Of a DNA stretch of 64,000 bases, positions 50,201 through 62,849 are shown in pieces. The stretch's first letter is position 1. Each line of letters opens with the position of its first letter. Source of the stretch: Phylloscopus collybita (lineage: Eukaryota > Chordata > Aves > Passeriformes > Phylloscopidae); NCBI GenBank assembly GCA_027886175.1, contig JAJNNQ010000024.1:25027001-25091000 (forward strand), written 5' to 3'. Under the pieces are notes generated by a model. It did no database searches. It was not told where the DNA came from and was given only the letters and a program-made list of their open reading frames with translations. The position numbers were made by a program, and so were the translations under genes.

Positions 50201-53200
50201 AAGAAACCAAAGCCCACCTACTTCAGCAGATTATGGGCTTTCCAAGAATGTTATTTTTATAATCACAGAAATAACTGAAAAATAACTGGAGGCATTACAG
50301 CTTAGAGGAGACATGTCTAACATGTTCCTCTTTAGCTACACCCAAACCTCTGATGTTTACTCTTCTCAGAAGGGGAGGAGTGGACATATTTTCTGTCTCT
50401 GTCCCTTGCTGCCTTTTTGCATTACAGTGCCCAGCACTATCAGTGGACAGCGAGTATGTACTCAAACAGAAGTCAAACATAAAGACTTTCATTCATGGTA
50501 CTAGAAGGTAAATTGACTTTTTTTTTTTTAGAGCTGGTCTGTGTCAGGGCAGCTTTGCTCTCTCACATGTTACATGCACTTAAACCACTTGACTTTGAGG
50601 TTGCACTTGTGTTCTTGAGGCCTAAGAGCTCAATTCTCAAGTACAAGATGCCAGACCATCATAGATTGTGAGTGAAAGGTGGTGTTCAGGGAACTTTTGA
50701 ACTGCAAGAAGCAGGAATGTCCTCAGTGAAAAAGAGCAAAATGGGAACCTTGAGGAGGTTGGAGCACTGTTGGCTCTAGTTCATTAAAAGGCCATCAAGC
50801 TGAAGATAAATCTGTCTTTGTCTTGGGATTTTTTGCACAAACATAGTGAAAGGAGTGTGTCAAAAGTAAGCATACTGCAAGGTCATACAGTCAGAAGTGG
50901 TTCTTTTCCTCCTTTCTTCTTTCTTCCCCCACCCTAAATATAAAGAGTGACTAATCTGGTGGTGGAGATGGGTTTAGTGGTGAATGTCAAGTTTTGGAGT
51001 AATACAAGTGCTCAAGTAGTGAATAGCATCCATGTGCTTAAGATCTTTAGAAAGGTTAAAAAAAAAGTGTGAAAGAGGCTTTTGTAGTACATTTATACCT
51101 GGTTCTAGGAACATTTAAAAATGATTTCTTCCTATAATAGCTTTAGTCCACCTGAGTCATGGCCTTATAGAGCATTTAGTTAAGACTGTCTCTAAAACAA
51201 GTGTCCAATATCTGTTAAGAAAAAAACCCAACATGATCCTCTTATAACTGAAGATGAAAAGTAGGCCTTTTACACAGAATATTTTCTGGAGAATGTGCTG
51301 AAGCTCTTCATTTGAATGGGGCAGGCACATTTGTTTGTAAGAGTAAGGAGTTAAAGTCGATGGAGATAGTCCTCTTTGCTGTGAGTTTACTGCCCAACTT
51401 GAATCTTAAGAAAATCATAGACAGTGATCTCTAAAATGGAGTGAACTGTAGAACATGACAGAAAATCAAGAAGTGATGGTGATGCTGCTATTCATTCTTA
51501 GTGGAGGAAACTATTTCCTTTATTCCTACAGGTCTAGTTACAGTAACTGTGCACTGTAGTATTCCTGAAGTGGTACTCCAAGTAGACATTGATGTTCTGG
51601 GTTGTGTCCTTGTGTTCTGTTGGCCTCCATGAGGGCTTGTTTTTTCTCTGTCACCTCTGTGTTGTGGCCTTGCTGCCTCTTCACTTAGTCTGTGCTAGAA
51701 TACTTGGTCCCAGAAAGGCTCTCATCTCCTAATGGGTGGAGCAGGTTGCTGTCATGGCACTGTAATGCCTTGTGCCTGGCATCTGGCCCGATACAAGGAA
51801 TAGTTTGGCCCATGCCAAATAAATACCCTTACATAAGTAAGCATAAAGTTACACTGAGGATCACATTTAGATACCACCTATTCTTTATTGCTCTTCTGAG
51901 GTTCATTTGTTCTTCAAGATAAAATTACACATCCAGTATGAAGACAGTTGATGGCTGAAAATAAATCTGTTTGCATAACCTTTTACTGTTCTTTGTTGCA
52001 GCTCTCAAGTTCCACTTACAAATATAGGAGTGAGGAATTCAAGAGACAGTTTTCTCATCTGCCAGACTCGGAGAGACTCATAGTAGGTAAGAAGTAATCA
52101 CAGCAAAAGTCCTTGTCTTCTGTTTGATGACTTCAGATTGCAGTCATGTCAAAGCACTTTGGGTTTTTTTATGGCAAATTCTAGCTACAGCTGATAACTC
52201 CCTATTCTCCTGTCTTTAAACTAGCATGAAATACCTTTAAGGAAAGACAGGTCCATACTCCTTTCCCATACTGCCTGCTTTGTGGGGAGAGGGAAAAAAA
52301 AAAAAAAAAAGGATGTTGAGACCCTGTTAACTAGGTAGATCATCCTTAGCAAAAACTTCCCCCTTGCTCCCTGGAGCTAACACCCTTGCCCAAAGCACCT
52401 TGATTAATGTGACTCCTGGGACTGAGTGACACAGTGGGTGGTTGTAATTTAAAAGACTATTTTTCAGATGAATGGGAGAGGAAAGAAGCAGGTGTCAGAG
52501 AATATCAAATTATGATGCATAACTTTTCTCAGCACTGAAATTCTCCTTTTCCAGCTCTGTTTCACTCCACTGCTGAATCCAAAGAAGGCAAGCATGCAAC
52601 CCTACCTCCTTTGCACCTTGTTCCCTCCTTTATCACCTGCCTGTGTTGTATTTGTGTAACAAATACACTGTATATTTTCATTAAAAAGTGGCATTGTGAC
52701 TGTTTAAAGTTCATCTCTCATTTTATGCAGTTTTTAACGAAGCAAATACTGACAGGCTGTTTTAGTGTATGCTTGCAGTATGCCAGCAACAGCTCTGAAA
52801 CAGTTAAATTTCTGTCTTTTTCCAGCCTCAGGAGTCAGTTATCCTCTGAAATGCCTTCTGCATTTTTAAAATACTTCAGTATGGATGTAAAACAGAAGGA
52901 AAGGATATTACTTCAAAGCATTGTTTTGATGTTTCTCCTTACGCTTGATTGATGCAGAAAGCCATGGAGCAAACTCTGAAGCACAGTTTCAAAGAAGAGA
53001 CGGTGTAGGATTGAGAGAAAGATTTAGTAATGGGATAATCTCAATTTGTTCCATCAGAAGCAAAACCACTACTTTTATGTAATTTTTTTTTTTACCCCTT
53101 AAAAAGCAGTGTTTCCTTGAAAGGACTTTTTACATCCTCCAAGCAAGGAGCTTTTCCTTTGCTTGGTGTAGAGAAACTTCATACCGGCTTTACAGTGCTT

Positions 53201-56200
53201 TAAGAAGCCATTGCTTGCTGCTGTTCATTAAAAGAACTGTTATTGCTTCTGGTTTTAAATCAGCTGTTAAAAATAAGCAACTATTCCACTGTAATGAGCA
53301 CTGTATGTAAAGACTATATAAAATATTACTTTCTTAAAATGAAAGGAATTACTTAAGCTGTCTAAATGGGAGCTTGAAGGAGTGCCACTATGATTTGCCT
53401 GAAAATGTTGTTTTCAAGCAACATATTGATTTACTGGTTCTGAAAACTGAAAAGGAGCAATGCTGATCTCTTCCATTTGTTCTAATATTCTCTTTTGTGT
53501 AGGTAGGTCAGAGAGGGGGTTGCTCATCACTTGCCCAGTGGTGACCTTTATAGGTCTGAATCCCTTTCTTAAAAAACACAGAAGTCAGATGCAAGCTTCT
53601 TCATCGTGCTTTCCTCAAGTCCTTAACTTCAAACTTCTGTTGCTTTCCTCTGTCAGCATTTTGGTATCTGACTGTTCTTAAACATGCACTTGCACATAAC
53701 TTCTTTAGATTTAGGCTTCTGTAGTTCTATTTGTAGTTACATCTCCAAGGCTTTGTATACATGCCTCATTCTTGTTACCAGAAAATTTATTTCCACTTGA
53801 TTATTTGAGGGGGAAAATGCTAGAGAACTTTAAAAATTGTAGTAAAAGCTTCTGTAAATGCAGATGTAGCTTGAAGTTAGGATGTTGGGGAGTCCTGAAC
53901 TTCTTGATATTTGAACAAGAACTGTATTTTTTTATGTTCTTGTAGTACACAAAATCAAAATTCTGGCTCAGACAGTACCGGATACAAAGCTATTAGATAC
54001 CTCTAAGGGTAAAATCACTAATATATGTTGCATCAATACATACATTTTGCATATCTTCTATACATTAGGTAGCCTTTTTTAGGTTGGAGCTCCCAAAAAA
54101 AGGTCCATCTTAATTATCTAGCAGCAGTACTTCTGAAAATTCCTTCTGTGTGAGTCTTCAGGCTCTGAAATTGGGAAAGCTCTGAGATTTTTTTTTTTTT
54201 AACAAGTGTGACTAAATCCTCTGCTCTTGTTCTTAATTAGCAGGTATCTGATGATGGGTAATTGCATTGTAGATGAAATCTGTTTCTTAATAGGGATGTT
54301 TTAGTCAGACAGTATCATAAAAATGAGAGTCAACTTCAGGAAATATCCCCTGCCTCAAGAGCTGGATAGCTTCAATCTGCCTGTTAGTGTGTCACTCTGC
54401 AGCTAGTTTTAGCTAGTGATAGGATCTGTTCAGTGGAAAACTATTATCTTACTACAACATATGAACTACTGTTCTGTAGGAGTTGACAGTATAATCTGTG
54501 GTACTATAAAATGTTTGTGTATTCTGTTGTTTAGGTGCTTTGAAGTCTGACTAATGAATCCTTCTCCCATGTACTCCTGGTCTTGCCTGACACCTGTTCT
54601 CTGAAAACCTAAGATAGTGCACAGGGGTTGATAGATGGAGTGCTGTCCTCACACAGATGTACCATCAGCTCTGGCTTTGGGCTGCTCCCAGAGCAATGGT
54701 CTGGATGCAAGCCAGTACAAGTCTGCCTTCACAGACTTCTTAAAAGTGAAAGAAATGGCTTTTTCTTGTCTTGTGATACCCCATCTCATTTCAGTTAGCA
54801 GGTGGGGGTCAATGGTGCTGCAGGCAGCGGGTGAGTAACTTGCTCTTGCTCCCTGTACGCAGATTACGCCTGTGCACTCCAGAAGGATATCCTGCTGCAG
54901 GGACGCCTGTATCTCTCTGAAAACTGGCTCTGCTTCCACAGCAACATCTTCCGATGGGAGACCACAGTAAGAGCTCTGGGCCCACTTGAATCCTACCTTT
55001 TCTTAGTCCTGTCCTATCAGGATATAGGATTAAGAGTCTCTCAGACCTCATCCTGTCAGTCTCATGCTAGTAACTCTGGGCTGTGAAGAAAGAGCCTGCA
55101 TCCCTGAGTGGAAATGCAGATCTGTTATCCATAAAATAAGAATAGCAACGGAGGCATTTGAATGCTGAAGTAAGCCTGCTTAGTCAGTCATTCAGCATAA
55201 GAAGTTTAGGAATTATGCTAAAGCTGGCTTTTTACATTTCTGGATGACAATTTGCCTTTCCTTACCATGCAAAGTTGTCCTATAAAGGAATGTAACACAT
55301 AATCTCCTGCTGTGAGTCCTGGGGTGTGACGTGGTATGTGGTGATGCCCTATTCAAGAGCTCTGCAGCATTGAACCTTACTTGACTTAGCCTTACATGTA
55401 AATATCAGCATCTAAGAACAGCTGAAGGGAATTATAAGTGACTTCTCCAAGTTCTCATATTGTGGTCTGTGGCTTTTGAACAGTACGAGCAAAGGAAGAT
55501 ATTTGTGATATGTTGGCCCTTTATTTCTGTCAGATTAGGTTAATGAGTTAAAATTTTTCATTCAAACAGTTGTTGCATCTGCTGTAGAACTTGCATGAAG
55601 CAGTGAATAAGAAAAGGAAGATAACCTAGCAAACAGAGGATGGACATGTCAAACTGTTCTGTGAACTGTGAGACTGCTCATAACTTAAGTTAGTATCTCA
55701 CATTTGAGTGCTCTGAAATACACAGGACAAACAAGTAGATTGTGTATTTAAGACTGTGAGGAGCTGTAGAAATACTTAACTGAAAACAAAGCTTACTTTT
55801 GTCAGATGGATTTGATGATTAAATATTTCTTATTTTAAATGTGAAAATAATTGAAAAACAAACCCTTTAGAATTATACCCTTGAATATATAAACTATTCA
55901 AAGACTGATTAGGTGGTTTTTGTTTTTTTGTTGTTTTTTGTTTTGTTTTGTTTTGTTGTTTTTTTTTTAACCAAAACACCATACATCCTGGTAACCTGTT
56001 TCTGCCTGTCTAGCAGAGTGATATCTTCAGCAATACCTTTAGGCAATCTGAACTCATCAGCTACAATGGTAGAGCCAAGTTTGGGACCTCATTAGCAGGC
56101 TGTGGTGTTGCAAAGAGAGAGGGAGTAAGTGGAGAACCTTCTGCTCACACAGGAAAAAACAAGTTATATCTGTATGTTCCTCCTTTCTCCTAGCTGAATG

Positions 56201-58118
56201 GCAGCACAGCCTTATATTCATGAGAAGATGGGGTAGGCTGGAAGGAAATGGCTTCTTGCAGCCAGTCAGACCATGTCCTTCTAAACAGAAACATTTCAGC
56301 GACTCATATACAAGTCAAACATGCCTAGGCAGGAAGAATTTCTTGCAGTGACTAGACTGCAAATGAAATTTTGAAAATGGACTATATTGTCAACTTCTGT
56401 GAGATAACACAGTCTGTTATCTGATCTCTCTCATCTATGTCCTTCTTTATGTATAGCATTCTGATTGGGATTGACTTTCAGATCTGTGATTTGTGTTTGG
56501 TTGGGATTGTAGCTGGAGGAGTGGAAGAAGAGCAGAAAGATTCACTTACTTCCCTAGTCCTAATGTGAAGGAAGAGGAGATGACTCTTAAGTCACCTCAG
56601 CTTCTACCTTGAAATACTTACTGTTAAAACAGCAAGTGGAGACAGTAATTGCCTTTGTGATCTCATCTGAATTGCATCCCAGGGTTTGGGGTTAGTTTGA
56701 GTTCCTCTTGCATGTTCTGTAACTTCTAACCTTTTAGTTGTAAGTTATTTTTAATATGTCTTATTAAATGTGTTTCTGCTTAGATTTCTATTGCTTTGAA
56801 GGATATCACTTTCATGACAAAGGAGAAGACTGCTCGTCTCATTCCAAATGCCATACAAATTGCAACAAAAGGAGAGAAGGTAACATCTGGTTTTAAATAT
56901 GTTCTTGCTAAATTATAGAGTCCAGAACACAGCACTTGTTCTAGTCTATAGTTGTTTAAGTAACTTCCCTGTCAAATATTTAAATGTGATTGGGATTGGA
57001 AGGCAGACTTAGGTTTGGTCCCTGTGCATGTTTGCTTGATAATTCAACTCCAGTTTGACTGCAGAATCCCTTAGTGCTGCTGATACAGTAACCAGAAAGT
57101 AAGAGTTTGTCTCACCTATTCAAAGGAAAACTAAAATTCAAAGCATGAATTCAGAATGTATATTCTTCATACTCAAAAAATATCAAAGTCACTGGATTTC
57201 AAGTGCTCCTTGAAGAAAACTACTGAAAACAAAAGGACTGTGATGTCATGGGTTTTGAGTAATGGAGAAATTTACCCTGGAACATGTGCTGGGAAATGAA
57301 CTTTTTGAGTGTGTTTTTTGAAAAACTGAAAAGCATAATGCGAAGTCTTATGTGCAATACAGTTTGTGATTGGTGCTTCTATAAATGCCTTGAAAATAAT
57401 AATTCTTGGCAAAGAACAGAGCTTACAACAGTGAATCTGGAGCTGTTCTTTGGGAAGCAACTGTGATTCATCATATTTGGCTGTTCCCTCTCAATTCATC
57501 CAGTATTAACTTTCAGTGACAAGGTAGACCTCTTTGCTAAAAACCCCCAAACTTTCCAATGGGAAAGATTTTAACACTTGAAATGATGCATATATTTTGA
57601 TCTCTTATTTTAATTATTTTAATTTCACGTCATTTTGTGTGAAAATGTTAGTGAAAGGCTTATGTGGCAGAAGAATGGAAATAGCTGCAGCCTGTAAGAA
57701 ATAGGTATATGTGTTTCTGATTTGTTCAACCTCCTTTGGGAAAAATTTAAGTGTGTTTAAGTTGAGGAGGAGCTCTTCCTTTATGCCAAGGGTAGTCACA
57801 TGGCCAGAACAGCAAGTGTCTTCATATACTGTGTGGACATGGGGGAACATATTCTTAGTCCCTGAAAGTGATACCAACTGTGGAACCTGAGGAATACGAT
57901 CCCCAGGTTTAGTGAATGTGAAATAAGGCAAACTGTTACTGATAACCTTGGCTATTCAAAATACAAGGAAGCATTCTGGGATTCTTGAAAATAGCTACAT
58001 GTGAGCTTATTTTTTATCTTGTTTTTTTCTTCTGCAGTTTTTTTTCACATCATTCAGTGCAAGAGACAGAAGCTACCTCAGTATCTTCCGTTTGTGGCAG
58101 AATGTGTTGCTGGATAAG
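34584..58118 (+). CDS. GRAMD1C: GRAMD1C (Aster-C), 5' part: N-terminus and GRAM domain
   Basis: Aster/GRAMD1 proteins are endoplasmic reticulum-anchored and carry cholesterol from the plasma membrane at membrane contact sites. The GRAM domain senses phosphatidylserine and accessible cholesterol; a later ASTER (VASt) domain binds the sterol. Exons 34584-34649, 36042-36170, 52002-52086, 54863-54966, 56784-56879 and 58038-58118 join in frame to 187 residues. Residues 23-65 end in the family motif WSADWSFW. The GRAM region follows from about residue 66: SSSTYKYRSEEF, then DYACALQKDILLQGRLYLSE, FRWETT, ISIALKDITFMTKEKTARLI and FFFTSFSARDRSYLSIFRLW. The ETTISIALK and LSIFRLWQNVLLDK wording fits GRAMD1C better than GRAMD1A or 1B, as recalled. 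The ASTER domain and transmembrane anchor were not found and should lie beyond 64000. An in-frame TAA directly precedes the start ATG, fixing it. Confidence 0.9.
34650..36041 (+). other. GRAMD1C: Intron 1 of GRAMD1C
   Basis: 1.4 kb, GC-rich in its first half (rest of the CpG island) and AT-rich after about 35.4 kb. A G homopolymer lies near 35790-35799. Confidence 0.75.
36042..36170 (+). CDS. GRAMD1C: GRAMD1C exon 2
   Basis: Acceptor TTTGTTCACAG. 43 residues, acidic, finishing with the conserved SWSADWSFW segment. Phase 0 at both ends; donor GTAACG is a weak but usable site. Confidence 0.9.
36171..52001 (+). other. GRAMD1C: Intron 2 of GRAMD1C (15.8 kb)
   Basis: Long intron, mostly AT-rich unique sequence with T runs, for example near 47137-47154. 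I saw no alternative exon, no CR1 copy with a recognisable tail and no nested gene. Open frames are short and unconvincing. Confidence 0.65.
52002..52086 (+). CDS. GRAMD1C: GRAMD1C exon 3
   Basis: Acceptor CTTTGTTGCAG. Encodes LSSSTYKYRSEEFKRQ and LPDSERLIV, the start of the GRAM region. It ends in phase 1 before GTAAGA. Confidence 0.95.
54863..54966 (+). CDS. GRAMD1C: GRAMD1C exon 4
   Basis: Encodes the highly conserved GRAM core (YACALQKDILLQGRLYLSEN and NIFRWETT). Phase 0 end before GTAAGA. Confidence 0.97.
55915..55969. repeat. (TTTTG)n-type simple repeat
   Basis: T/G-rich low-complexity tract with several TTTTG units, inside intron 4 of GRAMD1C. Confidence 0.8.
56784..56879 (+). CDS. 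GRAMD1C: GRAMD1C exon 5
   Basis: 32 codons, with ISIALKDITFMTKEK and TARLIPNAIQIATKGEK. Acceptor TTTCTGCTTAG, donor GTAACA. Confidence 0.97.
58038..58118 (+). CDS. GRAMD1C: GRAMD1C exon 6
   Basis: 27 codons: FFFTSFSARDRSYLS, IFRLWQNVLLDK. Acceptor TTCTTCTGCAG, donor GTAAGA. It is the last exon of the gene that I can identify in the window. Confidence 0.97.
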
Positions 58119-59831
58119 GTAAGATTGTCTGCATCAGTACCTGTGGTTAAGCAACCAAATAAACTTTTTCTAATGTAGGCAGATGTGCCTCTGGAGAATG
58201 AGAGACTTGAAGTTAGCTTTTCCTTTCTGATTTAGAATTCTAATCTGATGTTCTGCTTTGGTTCCTTGTACTTTAGATCACAGACAAAATTCTCATCTTT
58301 TCCTTCTCAGACTGCCACCTACAACTCTGCTGTTGAAGGAGCATTCTGCCTTTGCATATAGGCTGCATGCTTCTCTTCACTATGAGCTCAAGCATATGTT
58401 ACTAAATTGATATGCATTTGCTTCACATTTTCTATGCCTTATTTGTGATCAAAAAGGCAAGAGGTTTTCTCAGTGAAAACTTGCAAGGGAAAAGGCCAAA
58501 ACAACTCTGCTGACCTTGAATAAATGCAACAAAGGCAGGCTGTATGATATGGAAGTGTTTTTGGCAATTTTGGCTAGTTAGCCTGATTTGTATTGCAATT
58601 TGTGGATACTTAAGCTAATCTTTCTAAAAATGGATTTAGACTTTTGCAGAACAATTGTAAGAAACACAATTTTTGTAAACCAGTTCCTTCCTGTTTATGT
58701 CTCTCATTGTTTAAATATTTGAACACAGTTGCAATTACACACCAAAATATCCATATATAACACTGCAATGGTCCCCAAAGGTTTAAAGCTGTTGTGCTAC
58801 TTGCACATAGTAGCTGCACTTTTTTCTTTTTGTTAGATGAATTTTAGGGCAGACTAGAGGCACTTTTTGTCAAAACAAAAGCTGAAAATAAAGGGAAGTG
58901 CTATTTAAGGCAAAACCAATGTTTCTTGCAAATCTCTTGTCCCTTAAATCAAATACTATTTAACTGTAACTTCATAAGCATCTTGTCTTGAATCCAGCCA
59001 CAATGTACTATGTCACCTTTTGACTGGAATGTGCAACTGGAAATAATCTCGCAGATTTTCACTGTGCAGAGTTTGTCAGAAATGGCACTTACGTTGTTGA
59101 TTAGTTTGTGGTACTGGGGGGTCAATGTATGGACATTCAGGTATACAAACCTGTCGTAGGGCTGGAACAGAGGTAGCAGACTTTGTACTGTTCAGTATTC
59201 ATTTTTCTTGTGTGTTTCTTCTCCGTGACACTCAAATGAGTGTCACATTAGGATCAATTTTTCACTTTAGAGCAGTAGCTAAAGGATAGATAAGAAAGCA
59301 GAAGGCATGGACTGAATGCAAGATGAGATGAATTAAGCCAGCAGGTTTTAGGAACCAGTGCATTTGAGTAGCTTGGGAGCTGTCCTTATTATTTCTATCA
59401 AATCTTGCTGTTAGCTTGCTTGCATCCTCACTGCAGTATGTTAAAAGATAAATCTGTTTATGAGAATTTCTGCTTGGGGTTCTCAGTTGTAAAATGGAGC
59501 ACGGTCATGAGGTGTCTGTAGGGCTTTTTAATGTATGTTTGGAACTATTACTGAAACAGGATTTCTGTTAGGTTGAGCTCCTACTTCTGAAACGTAGTAA
59601 TGACTTCTGGTGCTCTGCTAGGATGTGTTTGAGTCACCTGTCAGCCTTCTTTATGGTATTCTTTACTAGATAAAGCTGTACAGGGGCACTGTGGAGTTGA
59701 AAGTAGAAAATGAAGTTGCTGGAGCTGGCTCCACTGGCACTACTGGAATGGCAGCTGTCTACTGAACTAATACTAAAAGAGAGCTTTTGGTGTTTTCAAG
59801 CAGTTTTGCTGTTTTCTCCCCACTACTCCAG

Positions 59832-60054
59832 TGTCAGGAACAGCATACATTTGGAAAATGTCTCATATACCTGAGGCCCTGCCATGGTATGCAGTGCCTG
59901 AGTATGAGCAGTTTGGTGTTCCTGGATTCAGTGATCAGAGGAATGCCATCAGAATTTGTAAGGCTTTTGACAAAAAACCAAATCTCACTCTAGAACCAGT
60001 TCCAAAAGGAGCTGGTTTTAATGTTTCCTCTGCAAATGGCTAAATGTTTTAAAG
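59832..60054 (+). pseudogene. Protein-like terminal exon or retrocopy fragment, unidentified
   Basis: An open frame of about 70 codons starts right after an acceptor-like sequence (TTTTCTCCCCACTACTCCAG ends at about 59830-59832) and stops at TAA near 60042. An AATAAA follows at 60129-60134. The peptide looks real in composition, with segments such as HIPEALPWYAVPEYEQF and RICKAFDKKPNLTLEPVPKG. Joined to GRAMD1C exon 6, which ends in phase 0, it would be read in a different frame, so it is not simply the next GRAMD1C exon. It may be the last exon of a nested or broken gene, or a processed copy fragment; no A-tail is seen. I do not recognise the family. No ATG begins the frame; the first is the Met in WKMSH. 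Confidence 0.4.
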
Positions 60055-60128
60055 CCTGTGAATAGCTTGGTTATATTCTGGAGCACATCTGTTAGACCTG
60101 GAGATGATATCCAACTCTTAAACTATGA

Positions 60129-60134
60129 AATAAA
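60129..60134 (+). terminator. Poly(A) signal after the cryptic segment
   Basis: AATAAA within GAAATAAAGTTGTC, about 85 bases past the TAA. The spacing is typical of a real terminal exon or of a retrocopied mRNA end. Confidence 0.45.
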
Positions 60135-62849
60135 GTTGTCATCAGAAGTATAACAGACTATAGGTGTCACAATTTGGATCCAGGGGGCTGGAATTACATT
60201 TGCTTCAAATCTTCTCTGCAGAGGTAATTTTCAGTCCCTGGCCTCTTCAGCACTTCTGGGCATAGATTTCCTGCTGTGAAGTCTCACCTCTGAGGAGTGA
60301 CCGGTCTGCTTTGCCTGATATTTCTTAAGCTTTCAGCACCTGCAGAACTTCTCAGTGGGGGTCAGCCTCATACCCTTTCCCAGATCTCCATCTGGTGGCC
60401 ATTCTGCCTTGTGCCTCCCAAGTATTGCATGTCCTAGGTGGTTGAAGTCCCTTGACAAGTCTGCCTTTCTATTAAAGTGACTTGCGCTGTGCAAGAAAAC
60501 CAGCAAATGGTTACATGCTGTTCTGTGCCCAGACTTACTTCATCCATAAAGATGCTTTCCTCCAACTTTGCACCACTGCTCTGACAGGACTCCTAGTTCC
60601 CTTTAGCTCAGTTACAATTCTGTAGCTCATAACTTCTTCAGACCTTGCTCATAATACACTATAGTCTGTTTGGTGCCCTTCAGATTTAGTTCTTCTGCTA
60701 ATCAGTGGGTACTTTTCTCTTATCATGGGCCTTTCTTAGGCTTTTTATTCTTTAAATGTCCATGCAAAGACTTTTTTCTTTGAAGAAAAAATCCACTTTT
60801 TTTTTTTTCCTTGTCCCTGCTGCAAAATGTGTGCAGAGTCATGTAGACTTTTACCTTGCCATTGTTTTTTAAATGATCCAGCATCATGGAAAATAAGGAA
60901 TCATTAATGCAGGTCTGGAAGAGACATGACACCGTTCTTGATAAAACAGATAGCTGCTTCCACATCCACTGCAGCTTTCAGTAACACTTCAGTTTATAAA
61001 ATCAGCCAAAAATCCTGTTTTGTGGGGGCTTTCCAGATTGGTACAAGAAGTTTATTCATGGCAGCTATTGACAATAAGAGCAGGGCCATTCACAGTTTTG
61101 CTTTATTTTCCTAAACCTTATGGGTGTCAAATATCCCTCAAGTTTAAGAGGGTAGGAACAAATTAAAATGTAATTAGGCAGGTCATTCAAATCCCAAACA
61201 AACACAGTGCTCCTTATTTCTAATGGAACAAGATCTTAACTTAATCGCTCTCAATTCCCATGAGTCCTCTGCCTTAGAGTTGGATTTATTTTCCTATTGT
61301 TCTGCTTATGCTTTGCTGGGTAGAGATTTGCACCTGTCTCTGGAGACATTGTAGCAGGTAAGTCTAGAGGTGTGAGAAGGGACCAGAATTCCTGATCAGC
61401 TGGGCTGCTTGCAGCAAAACATCTCTCTGGACAGCAGTTCTGCCTTCCCCAGCAGTTTCTCAGGGACGGTTGTGAAAAGAGAGATGTTTATTTGCACCTT
61501 TGTGTACAACAAGATTAATTTAAGAAATGAAAGAAGGCTTGATTTGATTCTGAGCTTCATGTTTAGGCAATTAGAGGGAGAGTTTGCTGTTTCCCTCCCC
61601 TGTTCTGCAGACAGTCAGAGTTCTGTATCACAGTTGCTTGGCAGGAGTGTGGTGTATGGTGAGGGCTGTCTCTTTAGTCAACCTGTATGGCATGTCTTGT
61701 TCTTATTTCTGCATTTGTCCATAGAAGGTAAAAATCATCAGCTTTGCTTCTGTCGGTGGTGCTCTTGTGGCATTGCTTGTGCCATGACACCGCTTTGTCT
61801 GGCATGAAGCAAAGTATTGATGATCTATGCTCTGCTTGAAAAGACAAAACTGTATCCCTGCTGCTTCTTGTAGCCTTTGTTTTTGTATACAAAGAGAACT
61901 GAGGAAAAACCCAGTCTAGACCATCACCTTGAATGGGCAAAGTAATTCATGTTTAGATTTTGCCTTTCAAGCTTCAGAGCTTCTCTAAGCTGCCCTCTCA
62001 GAAGCAGAAGTCTGACCCAGAAAATTTATGCCCTTCTTTGCTTTCAGAGCTGAGTCTTTCTGATACAATAAAGCAAGTCTCGTTTGATCTTGGCTTGTGA
62101 CCATTAAGAACTTATTATATCTAGCTGAGCTAGGAATAATTGAGCAGAGCGCAAGAATCCTGTTTTAGAAGCAGAAGTTGGTAACATTGCTTTTACAAAA
62201 CAGGAAACAGCTTTATAGATTCCTTTATAGAAGCTGAAAAGCTCCTTTGCTTTCCTTGAACTATTGAGCTGACTGTGTAAGGGCAGCCTGATTTGCCCAT
62301 AGACAGAACACACCGGTGAATTTAATTAGCAGCATCAGCTCTGTGCTATTATGACTGAGAATCAAGGCATTGACAATAATGGGCAACAGGAATGAAAATG
62401 TTGTTTCTGTCCTTTGATTCCTGATTGGAAGGTGTGCTAGCTAAAGATCCAGCTCAGTCGTATTTGGAAACCATGTAATGCCCACCCGTTTTTGGTCATT
62501 TAATAACAACAGCTGTAGGTAGTTGTTTGTGGTTATGAGTTTATTGCTCCAGAAGACAGAATGCCTGGGGAAAGTAAGGCCAGCCGTAAGTGGATGCACG
62601 TGTTTTAGCACTGCATTGCTCTGTGGAACAAACCCCCGTGCAGACGGAGGCTGGCGTTAGCTGCTATGACCCTTGCTTTATAGCTGCGTGTGTTGTGTTT
62701 TAATGTTTACTTTGCCCTCGCTAGGATTAAATACCTTGAAACTGATCTATGCCAATAGGGTGCTTGTTGCCAGCTGCTTTCTGAAAAGCCCGAAACCGTG
62801 TAGTGCTGGAAAATACCCGAGGGAAAAACCCTTCCTCGTCTCCCGAGCT

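Larger units (their letters stand above)
52087..58037 (+). other. GRAMD1C: Introns 3, 4 and 5 of GRAMD1C
   Basis: Introns 52087-54862, 54967-56783 and 56880-58037. Apart from simple T/G-rich tracts such as 55915-55969, nothing distinct was recognised. Confidence 0.7.
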
